Shown in pieces: positions 29,063 to 39,419 of a stretch of 64,000 nt of DNA (the first letter of the stretch is position 1; each line of letters begins with the position of its first letter). Position numbers and translations under genes: made by a program. The notes under the pieces were generated by a model. The model did no database searches. It worked only from the letters and a program-made list of their open reading frames with translations, and was not told the DNA's origin. This DNA comes from CAVVGZ01 sp963841845 (lineage in GTDB: Bacteria; Chloroflexota; Anaerolineae; Anaerolineales; Anaerolineaceae). The stretch is from NCBI GenBank assembly GCA_963841845.1, contig CAWJEG010000005.1:376864-440863 (forward strand), in the 5' to 3' direction.

Positions 29063-29299
29063 TTTTTCCTTTTTAATTACCACCGATTTCACTAGACCCC
29101 CTGCGACCCATGGTGCTTCGATGAAATTGTTCTGATACCGAAACCAGTAATCTTGTAGAGGAATCTTGATCCAGGCAAGATTCCTGTTCCAAGTATAACG
29201 CAAAAATAATATTGCCCATTTATGAGTAAAACAACCTAGCTATCTTCAAGTAGGAATTTTATCTTACGCTGATGGATGGTTGAAGTCGGATTTTCCGAG

Positions 29300-29815
29300 T
29301 GGGCGCAGACTGCACAGCGCTCGAACCCGCAATGATTTTTCCGTAGGGGCTACTCTTGCAGTAGCCCAATCTTCGTGGGTATCGGCGTACTGCGCAGCGC
29401 TCGAACCCGTGTCCATAAATAAAGAGGCTGCCCTTTCGACGCGGAGCTAGTCCCGCGCTTTTTGCGGGGCGGACAGTCTCATCATGCGGGAATTTTTCGT
29501 CCGCTTTTAAAGAGACAATTATGTCTCCTTGTGGGCGCGGACTGCGCAACGCTCGAACCCACTTAACTAAAGAGGCTGCCCTTTCGACGCGCAGCTAGTC
29601 CCGCGCTATTTGCGGGGCGGACAGTCTCATCATGCGGGAATTTTTCGTCCGCTTATAAAGAGACAATTATGTCTCCTTGTGGGCGCGGACAGCGCAGCGC
29701 TCGAACCCTCTGCGTAAATAAAGAGACTGCCATTTCTGGCAGCCCCATCATGCGGGAATTTTTCGTCCGCTTATAAAGAGACAATTATGTCTCCTTGTGG
29801 GCGCGGAGGGACTCG
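29300..29815. repeat. Tandem repeats carrying copies of the tRNA-Val 3' end
   Basis: Three stacked units begin with AAAGAGRCTGCC at 29421 (148 bp), 29569 (151 bp) and 29720 (truncated, ending in the tRNA). Each contains CATCATGCGGGAATTTTTCG, a terminator-like GAGACAATTATGTCTC and a module running GTGGGCGCGGA ... CTCGAACCC, which copies the tRNA acceptor and T-loop sequence but has about 10 extra bases between them. Two further diverged modules lie at 29300-29329 and 29376-29409, with an 8-bp hairpin (GGGCTACT/AGTAGCCC) at 29347-29367. No protein is encoded. Confidence 0.75.
29774..29793 (-). terminator. Terminator-like hairpin downstream of tRNA-Val
   Basis: In tRNA sense GAGAC pairs with GTCTC around ATAATT and is followed by TTTAT, starting six bases after the tRNA. 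The same hairpin recurs in the two upstream repeat units, ending near 29524 and 29675. Confidence 0.6.
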
Positions 29816-29871
29816 AACCCACGACCTTACGGATGTGAACCGTACGCTCTAACCAACTGAGCCACGCGCCC
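29799..29871 (-). tRNA. tRNA-Val (anticodon CAC)
   Basis: A 73-base cloverleaf. The acceptor GGGCGCG pairs with CGCGCCC, the D arm GCTC/GAGC encloses AGTTGGTTA, and the anticodon stem TACGG/CCGTA encloses TTCACAT, giving anticodon CAC at 29835-29837. The T loop is TTCGAGT, with one U-U mismatch in the T stem. CCA is not encoded. It reads valine codon GUG. Repeated partial copies of its 3' end lie immediately downstream. Confidence 0.93.
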
Positions 29872-30036
29872 TGACAATGAAAAATTATAGCATACATGGA
29901 AACCATGGACAAGCTTACAATTCCCTCCCCCAGGAATGGTTGTCTTTTGATCACACTTCAACCATGGCTGAGTGAATTCTTTGCCGCCAGTGCTTCGGTA
30001 GCTTCCGGATATTAATAGATACAAAGTAACTTGTTA

Positions 30037-30597
30037 CTAATCAAATTTGCACTGGTCAGTAAATCCGGCCGGTGGAATTCCCAGCGCTTGAATAAGCCTG
30101 GCCCAGTAATTGACCTGGGCTGCCGTGCTGGCTAAAATCACGATTTCCCGTTCGTTAAAATGCTGCTTCAATTCCTCGACAAAAATACGGGGGAATTGAA
30201 GCGGTGTTTGTGATATCAGCTTTGCGTATTGGATCGCCAGAGATTCGCGTTGAGAGAACGTTTTCACTTCATCGATTTGCTTACGTCCCTGAAGTGCCAT
30301 CAATTCATCCATCGTGATATTTTTCTCTTCAAATTGGTAGCTGTTCATGTCAATACAAAAATCACAAGCTGCTGCAAATGATGCCTGGATACGTACAATC
30401 TTGAGAATACGCTCATCCAATTTGCTATCACGATGAGCAACCAGAGATTCCAAAACCCCCGATCCAATCGCAGCCTTTGGATACCATGCCAGGATCCTGG
30501 CAGGCAGCATGTCTTTGCCGGTAACCTTCTTTGAAATCCAAATCCCAATTCTGATATAAAACGGTATTTTTTCAGGAGGATTTATAAATGCGTCCAT
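30037..30597 (-). CDS. Carboxymuconolactone decarboxylase/AhpD-like protein
   Basis: A 186-residue all-helical protein of the AhpD/CMD fold. Cys78 and Cys81 in AAACDFCIDM are the CxxC pair expected of peroxidase-type members, followed by a helix starting MNSYQFEEKNIT. The C-terminal EREIVILASTAAQVNYWARLIQALGIPP is also typical. It probably acts as an alkylhydroperoxidase-like redox protein. The start at 30597 has AAGGA five bases upstream, and no obvious operon partner is present. Confidence 0.8.
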   Translation of the reverse strand: MDAFINPPEKIPFYIRIGIWISKKVTGKDMLPARILAWYPKAAIGSGVLESLVAHRDSKLDERILKIVRIQASFAAACDFCIDMNSYQFEEKNITMDELMALQGRKQIDEVKTFSQRESLAIQYAKLISQTPLQFPRIFVEELKQHFNEREIVILASTAAQVNYWARLIQALGIPPAGFTDQCKFD

Positions 30598-31005
30598 TGG
30601 TATCCTTTAATCAGATTATCATAAAACACAGTCTTTTATTCGCAACCTGTCCAAAAAAATTCTGTGTTTTTTGGTTTTTTTTAGCCCAATCTGCTTTTAA
30701 TTTGATCGATCTTATGTTTGATGATCCGTTATTTAATGAAAAATCTCCGGCGTTTATTCTTATGGATAGGATTACATCCTGAAGTAACATGATCATTTGC
30801 CTGGGAACGACACCTCAAATTTTATCGCCAAACCCGGTCTAAAGATCCGGTTGGATCAACAATTTGAGAATAATTCAACTTTCTCCAGTCTACAAACCTA
30901 TCAAAAACAATTGTTTTCCAACCATTTGCTATTAGTCTCTTATTGTGACATAATTTATTAAAGTTGTCAGGGTTTTTTTAATCATAAATGAATAAAAGGA
31001 CTGAT
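30598..31005. other. Intergenic stretch, no gene found
   Basis: About 408 A/T-rich bases between divergent genes. Short ORFs on both strands at 30588-30796 are mirror shadows of low-complexity sequence and have no motif. It presumably contains two promoters; none is clear. Confidence 0.35.
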
Positions 31006-31783
31006 ATGGAAACCTATCCTGCTGATAGTACTCCCGATGCTTCCCAAAAGAAGTCAAATACCTGGCTGATTATTGTCATTGGACTCCTTGTATATTTCCT
31101 GCCTTTGTGTCCTGGTTGCCCTGGGTTGTGGGGCGGCGTATTTCCTGTTTCCAAAAAATGACCTGCCTGCTTTAAGCGAAATTCTGCCCATGGAGGAGTC
31201 CTCCCCTGGACCGCAGGAAAACCCCACAGCACCTATCGAGGCACAGTCATCAGCCACCGGCGAGCCCCTCATTGAAATGCCCAATTTATTTGGGCCGGAA
31301 CTGGGTGAAGAAATCATCCTGGAATACTGCGGGTTTTCATTCAAGCCGATTCCTGAATATGAAAAAACGGACTGGTACTGCATTCAGACTATGTCAGCAC
31401 CTGGTGCAGGAGAGTCGGGCCCTCTTGTCGACGTCATCGGAGCAGCAACGGAAGAAGAGGTTCCCGATGATTTCTGGACCACTGCCTTAGCCGATATGGA
31501 AGGATTAACCTCCATGAGTGAATCCAAAATCAAGGTGGATGGGAAGACCGGCGTCAGCTACGAGCTCGAGGGGATAGTGGATGGGGTGGCAGTCAAGAGC
31601 CGCTTGGTTGGTGTCACCATAAATCCAATGCAAATTTTCTCGATCTCTGCCATTGCACCAATAGACAAGTGGGATGAAGTAAATACCTATTTAGAGGCGG
31701 TAATGAAAAGTGTAAAATTCTTTGACACCGGTTCCCCGCCCGACAGATACTCCCGAGCCACCATAAGCTCAACGTTTTTTTAA
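31006..31783 (+). pseudogene. Membrane-anchored hypothetical protein, frame disrupted
   Basis: The frame from an ATG at about 31006 (METYPADSTPDASQKKSNTWLIIVIGLL; AAAAGGA upstream) shifts near 31090 and continues as VLVALGCGAAYFLFPKNDLP to the stop at 31783, about 258 residues. A single N-terminal helix is followed by a Pro/Ser/Glu-rich linker and an extracytoplasmic beta-rich domain (CGFSFKPIPEYEKTDWYC, then DGKTGVSYELEGIVDG). I do not recognise the domain, and the exterior location is inferred from the single helix. Confidence 0.5.
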
Positions 31784-31962
31784 GGATTAAGCAGGGTTTC
31801 CTCCAAAAAACAGGTTGGCTTTCAGCCTTGGCCTGGGACCTTAAGCCTTTGTCTGCTTATTCACTAGCAAAAAGAAGGTAAGCATTCAACCATAGGGATT
31901 TTTATCGAATTTCTGCCCGCAAATTGATTTCCCCCAAATCAAGATTCTTGTTAAAAATTCTT

Positions 31963-32538
31963 CTACTTCTGGTAAACAAACACCATGTTGTGCGATACAT
32001 GCTTCCAGAATCCGTCCGACAGGTAAAAGCTGCGGTCCTTGGTAAGCGTCACCTCACCAAATAAATTTACTTCTTGAAATTCGTGGTTGGCAAAGTGATC
32101 CTGCCAGGTTTCAATCGGGAAAGTGGAACAATGGGTTTTATCCACGTAATTGGTTACCCTGGTTGTAAGGGATCCAATCACGCCGAAGTTATTCGGTACT
32201 GAACCGATCACAATTCCGCCTTTTACCAGGCTGCTATGGATCATGCCAATGACATCAGGGGGATTCTGCAGGTGCTCCAGGATATTAAACAACACAACCA
32301 CGTCGTAACGATTCTGCGGCAGGCTGATCGTTTCAATATCAGCCAGGTGAAATTTCACATGGGGAATATTGTTGACTGTATCAATCACGTCGGGCGAAAT
32401 ATCGATGCACTCCACCACAAAATGGGTGCGTGCCAGTTCTACAAATCCGCCGTTACCGCAGCCGATTTCCAGCATCGTTCCACTGGATTTATAATTCAAG
32501 AGCTCTTCAAAACGTATTCTATTGCGCTGGGTTTCCAT
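31963..32538 (-). CDS. Class I SAM-dependent methyltransferase
   Basis: A 191-residue protein with motif I LEIGCGNGGFVELA, an acidic end of strand 2 (VECIDISPDVID), VKFHLADIE and YDVVVLFNILEHLQNPPDV, all matching the Methyltransf_11/12-type Rossmann fold that binds S-adenosylmethionine. The acceptor is unknown. It stands alone between two unrelated reading frames and starts at an ATG near 32538 without a strong ribosome site. Confidence 0.82.
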   Translation of the reverse strand: METQRNRIRFEELLNYKSSGTMLEIGCGNGGFVELARTHFVVECIDISPDVIDTVNNIPHVKFHLADIETISLPQNRYDVVVLFNILEHLQNPPDVIGMIHSSLVKGGIVIGSVPNNFGVIGSLTTRVTNYVDKTHCSTFPIETWQDHFANHEFQEVNLFGEVTLTKDRSFYLSDGFWKHVSHNMVFVYQK

Positions 32539-32748
32539 AATAAGGTTTGGTCAGGTATTTAAAATATCGCGCAAAACCGGGACGACGCAGACCGTTTGCA
32601 GCAAAATGGATTATATCAACTTTCCGAGATATGCTCAACCGGCTTTCTTATCAATCCATCCATGTCTGATCACCTGGAGAGCAAATTTTTCCACTTCATT
32701 TTATTTTTCACCCACACTGGTCACCGCCGCCACGAAATATCCAGCCAG

Positions 32749-33441
32749 TTAATTGAGAAAAAGGTTGGAACCCGCAATGCTAGTTCCATCAACAAGGAGA
32801 TAGAAAGAAAATGCGGCGTAGGGGCTGTCTAATTTGAAGTCGGCATGATACGCCCCACCGTTATCATCAATGATATCTGCCTTTCCCACAGGCGGTTCAA
32901 CATTGTAGCGGCTGACGGTTTTATAAGGGTAAATGACAATTACAGCATGGCCAACCGCCCTCTCAATATCCTGCAAGGTCAAATTCCCATGGGGGTCAAG
33001 CATAAATGAGATTCGGATGGCGTGATATCCGCCTTCAGGAATTGCGCAAGTGTAGAGATTATCTGAAGAAAGGCTGCAGGCTTGATCAGGCTCGTCATCC
33101 AATAAAATTTCATCAAGAAGGGAAACCTTTAAATCCTTGATCTCGAGAGCGCTGGAGAACCGTTCCAGGGTCCAGGTCGGTGTAGCAGCTGCAACGGTCG
33201 CAGGCAGGGTGGTTTTCGTTTGCGTTGGTATTGGTGTCCCTATTACTGTTTTGGATACTGCTTTGTATTCAGCGGTCTGGGTAACCTCATTTTCAATGAC
33301 CGGAGTTGGATCAAGAAGCGGCTGCGAGGGGGCAGCCATTACGCCGTCACAACCAGCCAGGCACACAGCAAGGATTGCTAGAATTGCAAATAAAATTTGC
33401 TTAGTCAAACTGCAGGATGATCTGAAGGAGTCACCTTTCAT
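32749..33441 (-). CDS. Putative lipoprotein of unknown function
   Basis: A 230-residue protein with a signal sequence ending in LAGC, so Cys31 is probably lipidated. A Thr/Pro-rich spacer (about 40-95) leads to a beta-rich domain (SFMLDPHGNLTLQDIERAVG, then FKLDSPYAAFSFYLLVDG). No family is recognised. It is a surface-anchored protein by prediction, with no partner gene in the same orientation. Confidence 0.65.
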   Translation of the reverse strand: MKGDSFRSSCSLTKQILFAILAILAVCLAGCDGVMAAPSQPLLDPTPVIENEVTQTAEYKAVSKTVIGTPIPTQTKTTLPATVAAATPTWTLERFSSALEIKDLKVSLLDEILLDDEPDQACSLSSDNLYTCAIPEGGYHAIRISFMLDPHGNLTLQDIERAVGHAVIVIYPYKTVSRYNVEPPVGKADIIDDNGGAYHADFKLDSPYAAFSFYLLVDGTSIAGSNLFLN

Positions 33442-33867
33442 AAGACTAACGCATCCTCGTCATTGCAAGATCGGGTTGATTGGTTCCGTAAGTGGGGGAA
33501 AATGCGCCCATTGGTAATGGCATCTTTCATATATGAAATGAAATTGGATCAAATCCTGAGGGGTAATATCCATTTCTGGCGCTCACCCGGTTGAGTATAC
33601 CATCTGGTGGAAAGACAAGATGGCCGGTTTGTTACACGATTTCATTTTCTTTTGCATTTCCGGTTGACCGATTTACTGATTTCTGTATTACCGGCATATG
33701 TGGGATGATGGATGATGTTGCTGCTAACTTGGATAGACTGCAGCTGCTAAAAATCTATAGAACCGAACTCCTGCGACAAAATGGTATAATTCTATTAGGC
33801 TTTTAAGTTCAGATCCTTCCATGATTCATTTTTTTATATTCTATCCTTTTGAGGGGCAGGTGATATT
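33442..33867. promoter_or_regulatory. Intergenic region with promoter for the DUF4956-VTC operon
   Basis: No supported gene. An extended -10 (TGGTATAAT, 33782-33790) sits about 78 bases before the DUF4956 gene and matches the -10 elements before four of the downstream CotH-LRR paralogues. Confidence 0.55.
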
Positions 33868-34545
33868 GTGACAGAATTATTCAACAACTTCATGCTATCC
33901 TGGCCAGACATGGTTGATGTCTTGTTTTCAGTCTCTCTGGCGTCAATTCTTGGAGCTATCATATCGCAGTTGTATAAATACACCCACCGCGGCCTGAATT
34001 ATGAACACACATTTATGGCTACCCTGGTCCTATTGGGTCCCATTGTCGCTACTGTAATGCTTTATATCCGCGGCGATTTAGTCCTCTCCCTTGGGTTAAT
34101 TGGCTCTCTCTCTATTGTCCGTTTTAGAACTCCGATCAAGGACAGCCGCGATATGGTATTCATCTTCTGGGTAATTGCAGTAGGGCTGGGCAGCGGTACC
34201 TACAACTGGGGTGTAGCCATTCTCTCCTCCCTTTTCCTCATGATCCTTGTGGCAATCCTCTATTACATCAGGTATGGAACCTCCAAAAATTCCGATTTCG
34301 TCCTTGTATTTTCTGGAACCGTACCAGACCAGGATGCCAATTCATTGGAAATCATCAAACGCTATACCACAAATGCCCGCAAGCGCTCTTATGAAGTGAC
34401 CGGTGATACCTGGGAAATCGTTTATGAACTTCGATTCGTAACCGTACCCGAAAATCCTGCGGATAAATTGGTAGCAGAGCTGCAAGCATTGCCTGGTGTG
34501 CAGCGCGTTTCAGTGCTTGCCCCGCAGCTGGCACTCCCCTTATAG
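33868..34545 (+). CDS. DUF4956 membrane protein
   Basis: A 225-residue protein starting at a GTG with GGGGCAGG upstream. Four hydrophobic helices occupy roughly residues 17-135, with the conserved cytoplasmic loop LIGSLSIVRFRTPIKDSRDM between them. A soluble ferredoxin-like C-terminal half follows. DUF4956 proteins commonly neighbour VTC-domain polyphosphate polymerases and CotH proteins, exactly as here. The function is unknown; a membrane partner of the polymerase is inferred from context. The next gene starts 20 bases downstream. Confidence 0.85.
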   Translation: MTELFNNFMLSWPDMVDVLFSVSLASILGAIISQLYKYTHRGLNYEHTFMATLVLLGPIVATVMLYIRGDLVLSLGLIGSLSIVRFRTPIKDSRDMVFIFWVIAVGLGSGTYNWGVAILSSLFLMILVAILYYIRYGTSKNSDFVLVFSGTVPDQDANSLEIIKRYTTNARKRSYEVTGDTWEIVYELRFVTVPENPADKLVAELQALPGVQRVSVLAPQLALPL

Positions 34546-34565
34546 ATCACTTACTGGAAAACACC

Positions 34566-35309
34566 TTGTTATCTCCTCAGACTCCCCTTGAAGGCAGCTG
34601 GCGCTTTGAATACAAGTACCGCCTGCCTTACGACCAGTACTACCAGGTGCGCAATTCCTTGTGGCCTTATATGAGGATGGATGGCTATACTCTCAAGGCA
34701 CCGGAGAAAAAATATTTGGTGCGCAGTTTATACTTTGATACTGATGATTTGTTCGCCTACCATGAAAAAGTTGAGGGGGATTGTGACCGGGTCAAACTGC
34801 GCATCCGTACATATACCAGCGAAGCAGATGAAAAACCGAATGTGCGCGTTGAACTTAAAGCCCGTAAAAATATGTCGATGGAAAAGTATGGCGTTTGGGT
34901 GAAATTTGAAGAATATCAGGAATTCCTTAGAACGCGGCGTTGGTCAGTCTATCATGATCCAGTCCTGATTGAGTTTGAAAGGCATGTTCATTTCCATTAC
35001 CTGAATCCCAAGATCATCGTTGAGTACCACCGGGAAGGCTTTGAGGCTCGCAATACGGATGATATCCGGGTCACATTCGATCATTATGTACAAAGCGCCT
35101 GGTCAAAGACACTTTTTCCAGATGCCCCCAATTTCCGTTCGCATCATAAAAATTTTGTCGTTTTAGAAATCAAATGTAATAAAAGACAGCCGGAATGGCT
35201 GCGCTCCGTTGTAATCAACCATGGGCTGCGGATCATGGCTAACAGCAAGTTTGTCCAGGGGATCACCGTCGCTCTTCGAGAAATAGTAACCCCTTCCTGG
35301 AGCATGTAA
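34566..35309 (+). CDS. VTC-domain polyphosphate polymerase
   Basis: A 247-residue VTC domain from a TTG start. It shows FEYKYRLP at the N-terminus, VRSLYFDTDD, the basic KLRIRTY strand, VRVELKARKN and the late acidic VLEIKCNKR. These alternating Lys/Arg/Glu strands form the tunnel that in yeast Vtc4 polymerises polyphosphate from ATP. It is co-transcribed with DUF4956 and followed 11 bases later by the first CotH-LRR paralogue. A polyphosphate or nucleotide-linked role in surface-protein modification is inferred, not shown. Confidence 0.85.
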   Translation: MLSPQTPLEGSWRFEYKYRLPYDQYYQVRNSLWPYMRMDGYTLKAPEKKYLVRSLYFDTDDLFAYHEKVEGDCDRVKLRIRTYTSEADEKPNVRVELKARKNMSMEKYGVWVKFEEYQEFLRTRRWSVYHDPVLIEFERHVHFHYLNPKIIVEYHREGFEARNTDDIRVTFDHYVQSAWSKTLFPDAPNFRSHHKNFVVLEIKCNKRQPEWLRSVVINHGLRIMANSKFVQGITVALREIVTPSWSM

Positions 35310-35320
35310 GAACCAATTTT

Positions 35321-38300
35321 TTGCCACCCCGAATCATTGAAAAAGTGAAGACAAACAGGAATTTATGGTTGGCTGTTGGTTTAGGCATTATTTGCTCACT
35401 TGCCTGGGCCTATGGTTATGTGACGCATTTCACCGGCTTCATCGGGGAATCACGCAACAATAAAATCCTGCTGCTCAGCATTGCCTTTTTGATTTGTGGT
35501 TTTTTTATTGCCTTAGTCTTCCGAATTCTTTTCCCAAGATTATCCGGCCAGGTTTCAACGCATTTCATCCTCAAGGTTGTCGGGGGATGCGCTTTGGGCG
35601 CTGCCTCCATCCTCCTCCTTTACCCGCAAGCCCCCCCCTTTCCGGAACAACACACCCTGGAGATCATCATCCAGGATGATCTCCAGGACGAACCAGAAAT
35701 GGTACAAATCCTGTCAATAGACCGGGTCAACTACCCCGGCGGCAGGCGAATTCGGATCGACCCGGCAGAGTTGCAGTTGTCGGGGAATTGGCAGCTGCTC
35801 CCCGACTACCAGTATTTATGGCAGGGCGGTGAGCCGGGCAGCATCCAATTCCAGGCATTCATGCAGGCTGGGGTTGAGATCGGTTTCAAAACAGGCAGCG
35901 ATCAGGGGGAAGTGAAAATTATTTGGGATGGCAGCGAGCATGTTCTTGATCTTGATCTGCTTAAAACCGGGGATTTCACTCAGAAATTAGTTCCTGCATT
36001 TAATCTGGGCCTGGCTGATAATACACGCAAAATCCTGCTGGTCTCTGCCTTTATGGCAAGATTCATCATCCTCACATTTCTCCTGGCCGTCATCATATTG
36101 CTGGCATACACGTCCTTAAAACACAGGGTTGTCATTCGCAACCCCGGGGTACTGGCTGCCAGTGCAGAGGTCCTCCTTCTACTTTTTATATCCACGCTCA
36201 TTTATATTCAACCTGTGTTTTTTGAAGACAGTAATCTTGAAGCTGTGATCCGAAAAACACTACATAATCCGGACCAGCCCATTTTCAAACACCAGCTCTT
36301 ATCCATTGCAGAACTGGATGCATCCAATGAATTTATTTCGAATCTGGAAGGTATCCAATATTTGCGTAATCTCTCTGAATTGAACCTGCGGGACAATCAA
36401 ATCAAGGATATAAGTCCGATAAGCCAATTAATTTATTTGAAAAAGTTGAACCTGCGCAGCAACGAGATTACCGATATCTCACCACTGGCATCCTTAAGCC
36501 GTTTGACTTACCTCAACCTGCATTCCAACGACTGGATTACCAGCCTTGCCCCCCTGGCTAGATTTACAAAATTTGGAAACCCTGATCCTGGGGGATGTAC
36601 AGGTGAAGCATGATTTTTCTTTTCTTGAGCAGTTTACCCGGCTCAAGCATCTTAACCTTTCCAATACCGGGATATCCGATCTTTCCCCCCTTGCAAACCT
36701 GACCGGGTTGGAATATCTCAACCTTCAATACAACCACCAAATTCAGACCATAGCCCCGTTATCCGGGAAAATTCACCTGCAAACATTAATCCTGGGAGAT
36801 GTTCCCATGGGGGATGAGGCTGATTTATTGGAGCAGTTCCCCGGTTTACAGCATCTCAACCTGCGCAATACTGGAATAACCGATTTATCCCCGCTCTCCG
36901 AACTTATCGGTCTGAACTACCTGAATTTGCACGCTAATCCCGATATCGATTCAATTGTTCCCCTGGTAAAACTGGATAAGCTCAAAACACTCATCCTGCA
37001 GGATGTTCCAGTCGGAGAACAGATCGACGTTCTATTGAATTTCCCAAATCTCATTAAGCTCAATTTACGCAACACCGGAATTACCGAAACGAGTGTAATT
37101 GGCCAGCTGGCAGCCAATGGAGCTTTTAAGGATAATCCAAAGAACGATCTCCTTGGTTCAATCGATATTCAAGACAACCCATTGGATCATATTGAAAATG
37201 ATAGTTATTTCCCGCTGCGGGATTATTGGGAAAATATCAGCATCCGTGCTCCATTCATCCTGCCATATTACGCAACCCTCCAACCGCCTGAATTCTCTCA
37301 ACCGGCAGGATTTTATCCTGGCAGCTTTCTTCTTGAACTTTCCTCCTAGAGAACCCTCCACGACCATCTATTACACCCTGGATGGTTCGGAGCCAACCCG
37401 CAATTCACCTGTATATATCGCCCCTATTCTCATTGAAAGCAGGCTGAACGAACCCAATCAACTATCCAATATTAAGGAAATCTCCGGGTATTGGAAAAAA
37501 CCGCAAGGCGAGGTTTTCAAAGCAACTGTGGTGAGGGCAAAGGTAATTCATGACCGCGATAATACCGGCAGCATTTCCATTACAGGAACCTATTTTGTCG
37601 GCGAGGAAATATTATCCCATTACTCCCTGCCGGTTGTATCCCTGACTACAAATGCGGGTTATTTCTTTGATTATCAGGATGGAATCTATGTAAAAGGTGC
37701 CATCTATGATAAAAATTATGATCCTGCCATAAAAAACCTGGCGAACTATGATGCAAATTATTACCAGAAAGGCAAGCAATGGGAACGTCCGGTACATATT
37801 GAAATCTTTGAGCCTGGGGACCTGCTTGGGCTATCCCAGAATGGCGCAATCAGGCTTCATGGACATGCAACCAGGGTTCTTCCGGAAAAATCATTGCGGA
37901 TTTATGCCACTTCCGAATATGATCCCAAAGATATTTTTGAATATGAACTTTTTCCAGGTTTAACGAATCGGATTGACGGTCAATCTATCCAGCAATTCGA
38001 TAATTTCATCTTGCGGAATTCAGGAAATGACTGGGACCATGCCTTCCTGAGGGATGCCTTAATGCAGAGCCTGGTTAGCCATACCTCCCTTGATACCCAG
38101 GCTTACCGTCCGGTAATTGTTTTCTTAAATGGAGAATACTGGGGAATCCATGATCTGCGCCAGCGCCTTGACGAATATTACCTGGCATCAACATACCAGG
38201 TTGACCCCGGACAGGTGGTTATACTGGAATCCGACCAGCAGATCTTTCATGGAAATCCGGGGGATGAGGACCATTACACTGCAATGTTGGAATTCATCAA

Positions 38301-39151
38301 GGAAAATCACCTGGAGGATGATGAGAATTATGAGACGATCCAAACCTTTATAGACGTTGAGAATTTTACCGATTATCTTATTTCTGAGATTTTTTACGCC
38401 AACACGGATTGGCCCCACAATAATGTCCGCTACTGGAGATTAAAAACCGATGGATACGAACCCGGCTCACCACCCGGGCACGATGGACGCTGGCGGTGGA
38501 TGCTGTTTGATCTGGATTTAGGCTTTGGATTATATCCACACGAGGATGGTTTCTAACGACCGCACCCTTGATGAAGCAGCAGAATTTGCGGAAAAAGGAT
38601 TCCTGTTTTCACCTTTATTGGAAAATGAGACATTCAAGGTTCAATTTATTAACCGCTTTGCCGATCACCTGAACACTTCCTTTCAAGAGCAGCATGTCAT
38701 TGAAAGAATAAACCAGATGCAGGCTGTTTACGAACCCGAGATGGCAGAACATATCCGCCGTTGGCGTACAATGGGCGACACAACGGATATTTGGGAAGGA
38801 AATGTAGAGGTGATGCGTGAATTTGCCCTGAAACCGGCCAGGTGTGGTGAGACAACATATCATTGAACGCTTTCGCCTGCCTGGCACAGCGATCCTCACA
38901 CTCCAGACAGATCCGGATATGGGTTATTTGAAGGTCAATTCCATTGCAATTACGCCGGATACTCCGGCAGTGGTAGACCCGGAAAACTGGAGTGGGGTAT
39001 ATTTTAAAGGGGTCCCGATCATGGTTGCAGCCATTCCAAAACCGGGTTATCAGTTCTCCGGCTGGGAAGGCAAGGATAATAGCCAGTCGGAAATTTCCTT
39101 GACCTTAAGGATGACATCACCCTCAGGGCAATATTCACACCACTGCCATAG
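35321..39151 (+). pseudogene. Membrane LRR-CotH protein, paralogue 1, frame disrupted
   Basis: Composite of a protein of about 1275 residues. It has three N-terminal helices, the QAPPFPEQH boundary, an ectodomain with GGEPGSIQFQAFMQAG, two more helices, three LRR super-repeats (LNLRNTGI, LETLILGDV), a chitobiase-like YTLDGSEPTR module, a CotH kinase domain with RWRWMLFDLDLGFG, and a C-terminal GYQFSGWEG module. The frame shifts near 36570, 37345, 38545, 38850 and 39100. The start is a TTG 11 bases after the VTC stop, so it belongs to the DUF4956-VTC operon and, unlike the other copies, has no promoter of its own. Confidence 0.78.
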
Positions 39152-39285
39152 GAATTTCTATCCTTTCATAACCGGCTTGATATCGAATCAAATCCGGTTA
39201 GGCAAACCGGATTAAACGATTCAGTAACCTTGATGGTGTAGATTCGAAAAAATAGATTGCCCTGCGTCTACACTGATATGCTTTT

Positions 39286-39352
39286 TGGTATAATCCATCC
39301 AGGTTATCAAATAATATTTAGGGGTTGTCCCGGTAATTGATAAAGGCGGGAC
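39286..39352 (+). promoter_or_regulatory. Promoter and leader stem-loop of paralogue 2
   Basis: An extended -10 TGGTATAAT (39286-39294) precedes the start by about 125 bases. The leader contains GTCCCG (39327-39332) pairing with CGGGAC (39347-39352) over a 14-base loop. Confidence 0.55.
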
Positions 39353-39419
39353 CCAAATTCTTTTGGAGTTTTGTTTGTTAATTCATGGAATATAACCGTC
39401 TTCATGGCAAAATTATTTA

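Noticed and set aside
29421..29815. CRISPR-like tandem repeats
   Set aside because: Units of about 150 bp without short repeats and unique spacers, and they carry tRNA-derived sequence; no cas genes nearby.
29748..30024. ORFs reading VAQLVRAYGSHP or ALSWLERTVHIRKVVGSSPS on the minus strand
   Set aside because: These are translations of the tRNA-Val gene itself, a well-known annotation artefact.
35321..39151. Programmed frameshifting to explain the broken CotH paralogues
   Set aside because: Shift sites share no slippery sequence or downstream structure, and intact copies 4 and 5 need no shift.
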